Shown here: positions 1 through 4,668 of the stretch, piece by piece | Layout of the letters: each line of letters begins with the position of its first letter | Position numbering within the stretch: the first letter of the stretch is position 1 | NCBI GenBank assembly: GCA_964557125.1 | Contig: CAZKYX010000032.1 | Span: 1-10,705 of the forward strand | Direction of reading: 5' to 3' | DNA: 10,705 nucleotides | From: CAZKYX01 sp964557125 | GTDB taxonomy: Bacteria; Patescibacteriota; Microgenomatia; Levybacterales; GWA1-39-11 | Notes under the pieces: generated by a model | Database searches by the model: none | Told to the model about the DNA's origin: nothing | The model's input: the letters and a program-made list of their open reading frames with translations, nothing else | Program-made: the position numbers and the translations under genes

Positions 1-1
1 T

Positions 2-322
2 GGAGAAGTAAATTTGGACAGCGAGTGGCAAGACGCGTATAAAAGACAACTCGAAGTGTATCAGTGGCTTTTTAGAAAAAATGAATTTGATGTAAGTGAT
101 ACAGGATACTTTGTGTATGCAAATGGCGACACAGGCAAAGAAGCTTTTGATGGCAAGCTAGAATTTGATATTAAATTGCTTCCCTACGAGGGGAATGATA
201 GCTGGGTAGAGCCAACAATTTACAAAGCAATAGAAACTCTTAAAAGTAACACCTTGCCTGAAAGTAGTGATAATTGTGACTACTGTGCTTACCGCAAAGC
301 CGCAAGAGAAATAGAACCATAA
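2..322 (+). CDS. PD-(D/E)XK (RecB-type) nuclease, C-terminal fragment
   Basis: The reading frame is open from the first bases (GGA GAA GTA AAT TTG...), so the gene begins left of the window and only about 106 residues are visible; the TTG at 14 is not a credible start. The fragment contains RQLEVYQWL, which fits the QxxxY motif of RecB/Cas4-type PD-(D/E)XK nucleases and helps shape the active site. Near the end is CDYCAYR, a paired-cysteine motif where many relatives carry metal-binding or Fe-S cysteines; only two cysteines are visible. The catalytic D and (D/E)xK residues would lie upstream and cannot be checked. By family knowledge such proteins process DNA, but substrate and partners are unknown. 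It ends with TAA. The protein style resembles small nuclease genes often seen in Patescibacteria genomes, which is my recollection and not a search result. Confidence 0.7.
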   Translation, partial: GEVNLDSEWQDAYKRQLEVYQWLFRKNEFDVSDTGYFVYANGDTGKEAFDGKLEFDIKLLPYEGNDSWVEPTIYKAIETLKSNTLPESSDNCDYCAYRKAAREIEP

Positions 323-332
323 TTTATTCTCT

Positions 333-356
333 GTTCGATATATCGATATATCGAAC
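333..356. repeat. Perfect 24-bp palindrome, possible operator
   Basis: The 24 bases read identically on both strands: outer arms GTTCGATA and TATCGAAC around a central TATCGATA. It lies 10 bp after the nuclease stop codon and 28 bp before the candidate -35 of the next gene. It is AT-rich with no loop and no T-run after it, so it is a poor intrinsic terminator; a dimeric regulator site is more likely. The same half-site recurs at 3397-3415. The regulator is not identifiable here. Confidence 0.6.
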
Positions 357-383
357 AACTCAATTCCCTTTAAATCGCACAGC

Positions 384-412
384 TTGAACTCGAGCTTATC
401 TTATAGTAGAAT
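384..412 (+). promoter_or_regulatory. Candidate sigma70-type promoter for the 495-1196 gene
   Basis: TTGAAC (384-389) and TAGAAT (407-412) are separated by 17 bp. Both resemble the -35 and -10 consensus (4/6 and 5/6). Transcription would start near 419 and give a leader of about 75 nt before the ATG at 495. No strong hairpin or riboswitch-like fold was seen in that leader. Confidence 0.45.
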
Positions 413-494
413 TGACTGCTTTGGAATTTGCCTTCAAGAATTCGCTTTTTGAGGTCGGGTTACAGAAGTACATTTACAAAGGGAAATAAAATTC

Positions 495-1196
495 ATGCGC
501 CAAGTATTGGTCAACCACGCCTTGTCTCTTGCTAAGAGACATGAAGTACCGCAGGCCGCAATCCTTGCAAAAGGTGACAACGGTATCTGCTTTGTCCATT
601 TCATGCTGATGCGGGATGACATAGGTCAAGACGTTCATGCCTTCAAATCGAAAGATGAGCTAAAGCTCTTCACGACTGATGAGGCTCTGAAAGCCTCAAC
701 AATGATTTTGGGATACTACTCAGTGTCCGTTGAAGTATGGAATCTCGTTAATCTAGTCAACGTGTACGAGATGCAGCTGTCTGCTCTCAAGCACATACCT
801 GCCTCCATGCTCAAAGGAGCATTCTCAGAGCAGCTGATTGACAGGTTGCTTATTGCGTCCAAGATGGTGACAGATGTTTACGCAGATTTGCCTGATGGTC
901 AAGAGCTTTGGAAGCTCTGCATTTCAGGCACCAACCAAGACATCTACGTGCCATCCGACACAACTTCAGGACTCGCACTAATGCCCGGTGAAGTTTTGGC
1001 CAACTTGAGTGCTCCGAAAGGAATGCCCTCTTCAGTTGCGTCAATGCTTCGCAAGGAAAAAGAAATTGTCGATATCCAGACGGAAGAAAAAGAAAAACTT
1101 ATGGAGAACTATGGTTCCTTCATGAGTACTCTTCTCAAAACCATGGGTCTTGATATTGAGCACGACCACCCTGATGAAGGTTTTGGACTGTCTTAG
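495..1196 (+). CDS. Hypothetical protein, 233 aa, family not recognised
   Basis: I do not recognise this protein. It starts at ATG 495; the frame is closed upstream by TGA at 450-452 with no other start between, and a weak purine-rich GGGA lies about 10 nt ahead. The product has no obvious signal peptide or long membrane segment, so it is probably cytoplasmic. The N-terminal third is mixed alpha/beta in appearance. The middle is helical and hydrophobic (YYSVSVEVWNLVNLVNVYEM). A charged stretch near residues 185-205 (KEKEIVDIQTEEKEKLMENY) may form a coiled coil. The C-terminus is acidic and His-containing (EHDHPDE). There are two cysteines, far apart. Base composition is visibly less AT-rich than the genes immediately to the right. 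It appears to be monocistronic, with its own promoter at 384-412 and a hairpin at 1218-1247 after its TAG stop. Confidence 0.75.
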   Translation: MRQVLVNHALSLAKRHEVPQAAILAKGDNGICFVHFMLMRDDIGQDVHAFKSKDELKLFTTDEALKASTMILGYYSVSVEVWNLVNLVNVYEMQLSALKHIPASMLKGAFSEQLIDRLLIASKMVTDVYADLPDGQELWKLCISGTNQDIYVPSDTTSGLALMPGEVLANLSAPKGMPSSVASMLRKEKEIVDIQTEEKEKLMENYGSFMSTLLKTMGLDIEHDHPDEGFGLS

Positions 1197-1217
1197 TTGT
1201 CCGACCATTTCCTTTTT

Positions 1218-1247
1218 GTGCCCTCGAATTATTACATTCGGGGGCAC
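1218..1247 (+). terminator. 11-bp hairpin, candidate weak terminator
   Basis: Arms 1218-1228 (GTGCCCTCGAA) and 1237-1247 (TTCGGGGGCAC) pair over 11 positions with one G-U wobble around the 8-nt loop TTATTACA. It lies 21 bp after the stop of the 233-aa gene. The following sequence (TCCATTTTACATT) is only loosely T-rich, so intrinsic termination is plausible but not strong. Confidence 0.5.
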
Positions 1248-1265
1248 ATCCATTTTACATTCCCT

Positions 1266-1271
1266 TATAAT
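1266..1271 (+). promoter_or_regulatory. -10 element TATAAT just before the P-loop gene start
   Basis: A consensus TATAAT ends 6 nt before ATG 1278, which would put the transcription start at or next to the A of the start codon, giving a leaderless mRNA. No Shine-Dalgarno sequence precedes the ATG. The -35 region at 17-bp spacing (GGCACA, 1243-1248) is weak and overlaps the 3' arm of the upstream hairpin. Confidence 0.5.
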
Positions 1272-1277
1272 AATTCT

Positions 1278-1730
1278 ATGAAAAAGATATTTATTGCAGG
1301 AGTCCCCGCGATGGGCAAAACAACAATTGGAAATTATCTCGCCGATAATTTTAATTTTATTCACATGGATTTGGAAGATGGAAGAAGAATAATTGTTGGT
1401 GAATTACTTAATCAAACCAATTCTACAGATAAAGATATTGTCATCACGTGGGGGTTTGGACCTGCTATGAAAAATCACACTGATATTGTTTTTCAACTTT
1501 TGCAGTCTGGTTTTCAGATGATATGGTTGGATGGAAATAGAGAGGCTGCAAAAAGAGAGTTTATGAGAAGAGGAACGGTCAGCGAGGAACTTCACAATTT
1601 GCAAATGACACAAGTTGAGAATACAGATATAGCCTCAACTTTTCATCCCATTTTTTACAATACTTTTGATGAGGCTGGAGAATTCAAACCACTTGAAAAA
1701 ATAGCAAGTGATTTAGTAAATAGTGATTAG
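1278..1730 (+). CDS. P-loop NTPase, small kinase-like protein, 150 aa
   Basis: The frame is open back to about 1197, but ATG 1278 (MKKIFIAGVP) is the credible start because it places the Walker A loop in its usual place after the first beta strand. Walker A is GVPAMGKT at residues 8-15, matching GxxxxGK[ST]. The small size, the following helix (IGNYLADNFNF) and an Arg/Lys-rich lid-like segment (REAAKREFMRRG, about residues 100-111) fit the nucleotide/shikimate kinase-like P-loop fold. Such proteins transfer phosphate from ATP to a small molecule, but the substrate is not evident. No membrane segment. It runs convergent to the 105-aa gene, with only 16 bp between the stop codons and no clear terminator. 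Its start appears leaderless (TATAAT 6 nt upstream). Confidence 0.75.
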   Translation: MKKIFIAGVPAMGKTTIGNYLADNFNFIHMDLEDGRRIIVGELLNQTNSTDKDIVITWGFGPAMKNHTDIVFQLLQSGFQMIWLDGNREAAKREFMRRGTVSEELHNLQMTQVENTDIASTFHPIFYNTFDEAGEFKPLEKIASDLVNSD

Positions 1731-1746
1731 TGTTTTGAGGTTACGT

Positions 1747-2064
1747 TTAGCTTAATTTGCTCAGCTCTGTTTTATAAGCAATGCAGTTTTTTAATTTGGC
1801 CAATCCGAGTTGTTTATTTACGCTTTCTCCCGGAGTTGTTGACATACTTTCAAGTCTTGCAGCAATATTTTCTTTAGACTCATCAGCAATCGTTGTAAAA
1901 TTAACAGCCACCCCATCACTAAGTGGACATGATTTAAATTCGCAGGTTGCAAGTGCATATGAGGATTTATATTTTTCTGGTCCGAAATTTTTACTATCAT
2001 TTGCAATCACATTATTTCCTTTAAATTTGAGGCCACATTGGGCCTTTTCTGCTTCATTTTTCAC
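1747..2064 (-). CDS. Hypothetical protein, 105 aa, family not recognised
   Basis: I do not recognise this product. The start is GTG 2064; the frame is closed by TAG at 2082-2080 and no ATG is available between. The protein is soluble-looking and Lys/Ser-rich with four cysteines (CGLKF, CEFKSC and a late NC), no signal peptide and no membrane segment. The opposite strand carries a similar-length open frame (1781-2083, +), but I prefer this one. It has a well-spaced promoter (TTGACT, 17 bp, TACACT) ending 6 nt before the GTG, and it continues the orientation of the two minus-strand genes before it. No SD is visible, in keeping with a leaderless start. A remnant of a longer gene that has lost its N-terminus is the main alternative. 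It ends with TAA. Confidence 0.55.
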   Translation of the reverse strand: MKNEAEKAQCGLKFKGNNVIANDSKNFGPEKYKSSYALATCEFKSCPLSDGVAVNFTTIADESKENIAARLESMSTTPGESVNKQLGLAKLKNCIAYKTELSKLS

Positions 2065-2070
2065 AATGAT

Positions 2071-2099
2071 AGTGTACTTCTAAGTCTTTAGTAAGTCAA
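2071..2099 (-). promoter_or_regulatory. Promoter of the 105-aa gene, overlapping the upstream stop codon
   Basis: On the minus strand, TTGACT (2099-2094) and TACACT (2076-2071) are 17 bp apart (5/6 and 4/6 matches to consensus). The -10 ends 6 nt before GTG 2064. The -35 contains the TGA stop codon (2098-2096) of the membrane-protein gene upstream. Confidence 0.55.
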
Positions 2100-2530
2100 T
2101 TCAATTTGAGTTTTTTGAATGTTAGAATCGAAGCAGTAAGTGAGATGAGATAGAGCATGGAGCCGTAAAAGCAGGGAGTTGCAAATGGGGTTGACACTAT
2201 GTACCCAGAGCAACTCGTCTTTGGACCTTTGAATATATAGAATTTGCAGAGTTCTATTACAAAATTTCCCCATCCAAAAAGTGTACCCGCTATTAAGAAT
2301 AGTACCAAGTATTTTTCAAGATTTTTTTGTTTTTCCTTTCTTGAAAACAGAATATATACAGAAAAAAGGTATGAAAGTAAAAATCCTATCGCTCCATAGA
2401 AGCATGGGGTTTCTAAGGGATTGATTCCTTCATTGGACAAGTATCGCATGTAGTCATTCCCAACGGTGAACCATGCAAAAAGTGTGCCTGCCAACAGAAG
2501 AAGCATTTGAATTATAAGAAATTTTTTCAC
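2096..2530 (-). CDS. Small membrane protein with duplicated AGTLFxW/TPCFYG units
   Basis: A 144-aa integral membrane protein with about four hydrophobic segments (residues about 4-23, 45-62, 74-94 and 121-138). It is built as an internal duplication: AGTLFAW (14-20) followed by TPCFYG (41-46), then AGTLFGW (81-87) followed by TPCFYG (118-123). Each unit is therefore a helix with AGTLFxW, an outside or inside loop, then CFYG leading into a second helix. The repeated Cys in CFYG could bind a ligand or form a disulfide, but I cannot assign a function or a named family. The start is GTG 2530 with a TACAAT 6 nt upstream and no SD. The gap to the zinc-ribbon gene is 58 bp. The stop is TGA, which argues against UGA recoding in this organism. 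Confidence 0.75.
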   Translation of the reverse strand: MKKFLIIQMLLLLAGTLFAWFTVGNDYMRYLSNEGINPLETPCFYGAIGFLLSYLFSVYILFSRKEKQKNLEKYLVLFLIAGTLFGWGNFVIELCKFYIFKGPKTSCSGYIVSTPFATPCFYGSMLYLISLTASILTFKKLKLN

Positions 2531-2536
2531 AAAAGA

Positions 2537-2545
2537 ATTGTAGCA
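2537..2545 (-). promoter_or_regulatory. Extended -10 (TGC TACAAT) before the membrane-protein gene
   Basis: On the minus strand TGC immediately precedes TACAAT (2542-2537), an extended -10 of the TGn-TANAAT type that can compensate for the weak -35. It ends 6 nt before GTG 2530, so a transcript would start at or beside the start codon. Confidence 0.45.
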
Positions 2546-2588
2546 ACAAAATTAGAAAAATAATGTGATATCAATCAATACAGGAGAA

Positions 2589-3281
2589 TTATTCTGTGGA
2601 TGTTTTTTTCTTAGCTTTCTTAGCCTTTGGCTTAATTTCTACCTCTTCATTCATTTCAATTGGGCTTTCTGGAGCGATTTCTTCTTCTGTAATTTCTGTC
2701 TCGACGAGTGGGAGTTCTAGTGGTGCAGCGTTGGTTGATTCAACAACTACCTCTTTTTTCTCTTTCTTTTCTTTCTTTGGAGCTTTTTCACCCAAAAGTT
2801 CTAGAATTCTATCTAATTTTGCATTAAGAGCTTCCATTTGAGCTGAGGGCTGTCCATTATTTTTTCGTGGGTCTCCGCCTTTTTCTTCAAAACACTTGCT
2901 ACAAAGTACCTCTTTGCCTTCCCGAGGCATAAATGGAAGTTGGCATTTGTCTCCGCAGTTATCACATACAGCGTTAAACATTTGTCTATCCTCAAGTCCG
3001 CGTCGTCTATCGCGAGATCTGTCTCTATCCATTCCTCCACCTGAGTCATTTGAAGAATTCTTTTTAAAACAATCGCTGCAGTATACAGGTCTACTGCCAT
3101 TTGGCTTAAAAGGAACTTCGCATTCCTTACCACATGAAGCACACGTTGCCTTAAACATTTCTCTATCTCCTCCAAAGCCACCACCAAAGCTTCTATTTCC
3201 GCCTCCACCATAGCTGCGATTTCCACCACCGCCATAGTTACCGCGTCCGCCTGAGTTATCGTTTCTATTAAAATTTCCCAT
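2589..3281 (-). CDS. Glycine-rich protein with two CxxC-x17-CxxC zinc ribbons
   Basis: This 230-aa protein begins at ATG 3281 with a low-complexity Gly/Asn/Arg tract (about residues 10-38, GGGGNRS repeats) like the disordered tails of RNA-binding proteins. Two zinc ribbons follow, each introduced by DR[EQ]MF: C47/C50 with C68/C71, and C106/C109 with C127/C130. In both, exactly 17 residues separate the CxxC pairs, matching the CxxC-x17-CxxC domain (TIGR04272, from memory). An Arg/Asp-rich linker (RDRSRDRRRG) joins them. A short amphipathic helix (MEALNAKLDRILELLGEK, about 147-165) may oligomerise. The tail alternates acidic and Lys-rich segments and ends in KPKAKKAKKK. Such proteins are usually annotated only as zinc-ribbon proteins; nucleic-acid binding is an inference. 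It leads the minus-strand set 3281, 2530, 2064. Confidence 0.85.
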   Translation of the reverse strand: MGNFNRNDNSGGRGNYGGGGNRSYGGGGNRSFGGGFGGDREMFKATCASCGKECEVPFKPNGSRPVYCSDCFKKNSSNDSGGGMDRDRSRDRRRGLEDRQMFNAVCDNCGDKCQLPFMPREGKEVLCSKCFEEKGGDPRKNNGQPSAQMEALNAKLDRILELLGEKAPKKEKKEKKEVVVESTNAAPLELPLVETEITEEEIAPESPIEMNEEVEIKPKAKKAKKKTSTE

Positions 3282-3288
3282 GAGTTAC

Positions 3289-3297
3289 ATTATAACA
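3289..3297 (-). promoter_or_regulatory. Extended -10 (TGT TATAAT) before the zinc-ribbon gene
   Basis: On the minus strand TGT precedes a consensus TATAAT (3294-3289), which ends 7 nt before ATG 3281. No SD is present between them. The -35 region is unconvincing. The geometry suggests a leaderless transcript. Confidence 0.5.
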
Positions 3298-3353
3298 GAG
3301 TTGAGGCAGTATAGATATAAAGAGTATGAACCAAATATAAAAATAGAAAGTAT

Positions 3354-3365
3354 CAGAATATTCTG
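3354..3365. repeat. 12-bp perfect palindrome between divergent genes
   Basis: CAGAATATTCTG lies in the 216-bp space between the divergent zinc-ribbon and epimerase genes, upstream of both promoters. It could be a regulator site, but a short AT-rich palindrome may arise by chance. Confidence 0.25.
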
Positions 3366-3379
3366 TTAACAACACTATT

Positions 3380-3408
3380 TGGACATTATTGATACTGTTT
3401 GATATACT
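3380..3408 (+). promoter_or_regulatory. Promoter of the epimerase/dehydratase gene
   Basis: TGGACA (3380-3385) and TATACT (3403-3408) are 17 bp apart, each one base from consensus, and TGA directly before the -10 adds an extended -10 TGn. Transcription would start near 3415 and give a leader of about 80 nt before ATG 3498, which has a good SD (AGGAGA). Confidence 0.65.
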
Positions 3409-3415
3409 ATCGAAC
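3397..3415. promoter_or_regulatory. Imperfect inverted repeat over the -10, candidate operator
   Basis: GTTTGATA and TATCGAAC flank a TAC spacer and cover the -10 and the likely start point of the epimerase promoter. The arms pair over 8 positions with a single T/G mispair. The arms match those of the palindrome at 333-356 (GTTCGATA, TATCGAAC), though the spacer is 3 bp here and 8 bp there. A protein bound here would block RNA polymerase. Confidence 0.45.
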
Positions 3416-3497
3416 GCATAAAAAAGGGTAGTGCACTTGCTGCAGTATCACTGTTTTGTGCAGATCTTTCACAATTTGCGAATAGGAGATACAAGAA

Positions 3498-4562
3498 ATG
3501 ACAGAGGAAAGGGTATTTGAAACACCTAAAAAGGTACTCATCACAGGTGGGTCGGGATTTCTAGGAATCAATTTCGTACGTTATCTTTTGGAACGTGGAC
3601 ACTCAGTCATCGTTTTCGATAAAGAGCCTTTCACCTATTCTGAAAGAGAAAAAATCACCTTTGTGCAAGGGGATATCCGCGACCGTTTTGCATTGCTTTG
3701 CGCAGCCGAAAAGGCTGACGCAATCGTACATACAGCAGCTGCTCTTCCCCGCCACAAAAAAAAGGAGATTCTTACCACAGACATAGATGGAACGCGAAAT
3801 GTGCTGGATGTTGCTTTCAATAGAGGCATTGAGCGCGTTGTTCATATCTCATCAACTGCTGTGTATGGTATCCCAGATCACCATCCGCTTTTGGAGGATG
3901 ACAATTTGCACGGTGTCGGGCCTTACGGCCAAGCAAAAGTCATGGCAGAAGAGGTATGTACTGAATACCGTAAGCAGGGACTTACCGTTCCAATCATTCG
4001 GCCAAAGTCGTTTGTAGGACCGGAGCGTCTTGGCGTTTTTGCTCTTCTTTATGACTGGGCAAGAAGCGGCAACAATTTTCCCGTATTGGGAAGTGGCAAT
4101 AACCGGTACCAACTCCTCGATGTTGAGGATTTGTGTCAAGCAATCTACCTGACACTCACGTTGGAAAAGGAAGTTGTCAATGACACCTTCAACATTGGAG
4201 CACGTGAATTTACTACCCTACGGCAAGACTATCAAGCAGTTCTTGATGAAGCCGGATACGGAAAGAAAATTGTTTCACTCCCTGCACGTCCAGCTATATG
4301 GACACTGAGGGTTTTGGAGCGACTGCATTTGAGCCCACTTTATAAGTGGGTGTACGAGACGGTAACGGAGGATTCCTTCGTTTCCATCGAAAAAGCAGAA
4401 CGGGTGCTCGGATACAATCCGCACTATTCCAACCGTCACGCATTGGTACGAAATTACCAGTGGTATGTACAGAACCTCGAATCTTTTGAGGGGATGTCGG
4501 GAAATTCACATCGTGTTCCTTGGAAACAAGGAGCACTTGGATTTGCAAAAAAAGTAATCTAA
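3498..4562 (+). CDS. NAD-dependent epimerase/dehydratase (extended SDR)
   Basis: This is a 354-aa extended short-chain dehydrogenase/reductase of the nucleotide-sugar epimerase type. The N-terminal Rossmann motif is TGGSGFLG (residues 16-23). Asp41 at the end of the second strand favours NAD(H) over NADP(H), and GDIRD (58-62) follows as usual. The catalytic set is SST (118-120) and YGQAK with Tyr143 and Lys147 (YxxxK). IRPKSFVGP (167-175) fits the conserved IRPxNxYGP region that leads into the substrate domain. By family, it would act on a nucleotide-sugar or a related sugar, sterol or lipid substrate in the cytoplasm. The exact substrate cannot be told, because neighbouring sugar genes are absent apart from the glycoside hydrolase downstream on the other strand. 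AGGAGA lies upstream of ATG 3498. The gene is monocistronic, with promoter 3380-3408 and terminator 4582-4608. Composition is less AT-rich than the genes at 1278-3281. Confidence 0.9.
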   Translation: MTEERVFETPKKVLITGGSGFLGINFVRYLLERGHSVIVFDKEPFTYSEREKITFVQGDIRDRFALLCAAEKADAIVHTAAALPRHKKKEILTTDIDGTRNVLDVAFNRGIERVVHISSTAVYGIPDHHPLLEDDNLHGVGPYGQAKVMAEEVCTEYRKQGLTVPIIRPKSFVGPERLGVFALLYDWARSGNNFPVLGSGNNRYQLLDVEDLCQAIYLTLTLEKEVVNDTFNIGAREFTTLRQDYQAVLDEAGYGKKIVSLPARPAIWTLRVLERLHLSPLYKWVYETVTEDSFVSIEKAERVLGYNPHYSNRHALVRNYQWYVQNLESFEGMSGNSHRVPWKQGALGFAKKVI

Positions 4563-4581
4563 TTCGCAAGGAGTGTATATT

Positions 4582-4608
4582 GGGGAGCTATAAGCTCCCC
4601 TTTTTTTT
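4582..4608 (+). terminator. Intrinsic terminator of the epimerase gene
   Basis: GGGGAGCT (4582-4589), loop ATA and AGCTCCCC (4593-4600) form a perfect 8-bp GC-rich stem followed directly by eight T (4601-4608), 19 bp after the stop codon. Confidence 0.92.
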
Positions 4609-4611
4609 GCC

Positions 4612-4645
4612 AAAAAAAAGGCGGCTGTCTAAAAAGACAACCGCC
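4612..4645 (-). terminator. Intrinsic terminator of the glycoside hydrolase gene
   Basis: Read on the minus strand, GGCGGTTGTCT (4645-4635), a loop of four T and AGACAGCCGCC (4630-4620) pair over 11 bp with one G-U wobble, followed by eight T (4619-4612). It lies 23 bp after the stop at 4669. With 4582-4608 it forms a back-to-back pair insulating the two convergent genes. Confidence 0.9.
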
Positions 4646-4668
4646 AAATTCATTTAAATTACCTCAAT

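Noticed and set aside
14..322. TTG at 14 as the real start of the nuclease gene
   Set aside because: The frame is open to the window edge and the visible part lacks the catalytic core of the family, so the gene is simply cut by the edge.
1197..1277. Longer P-loop protein starting at TTG 1197
   Set aside because: It would begin directly on the previous stop codon and run through the 1218-1247 hairpin; the Walker A position and the -10 spacing support ATG 1278.
1781..2083. 100-aa plus-strand frame opposite the 105-aa gene
   Set aside because: No SD or promoter at the right spacing; the minus-strand frame has a TTGACT-17-TACACT promoter.
2096..2098. UGA recoding (as in some CPR lineages)
   Set aside because: TGA ends the membrane-protein and hydrolase genes at sensible positions, with promoter or terminator elements immediately after, so the standard code fits.
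2761..2785. Low-complexity CTTT/TTCT run as a regulatory microsatellite
   Set aside because: It is explained by the KKEKKEKKE coding tract of the zinc-ribbon protein on the minus strand.
3756..3767. A8 run followed by GGAG in the epimerase gene as a programmed -1 frameshift site (A AAA AAG)
   Set aside because: The shifted frame stops after about 20 codons in the middle of the Rossmann domain, and no strong downstream structure is seen; probably incidental.
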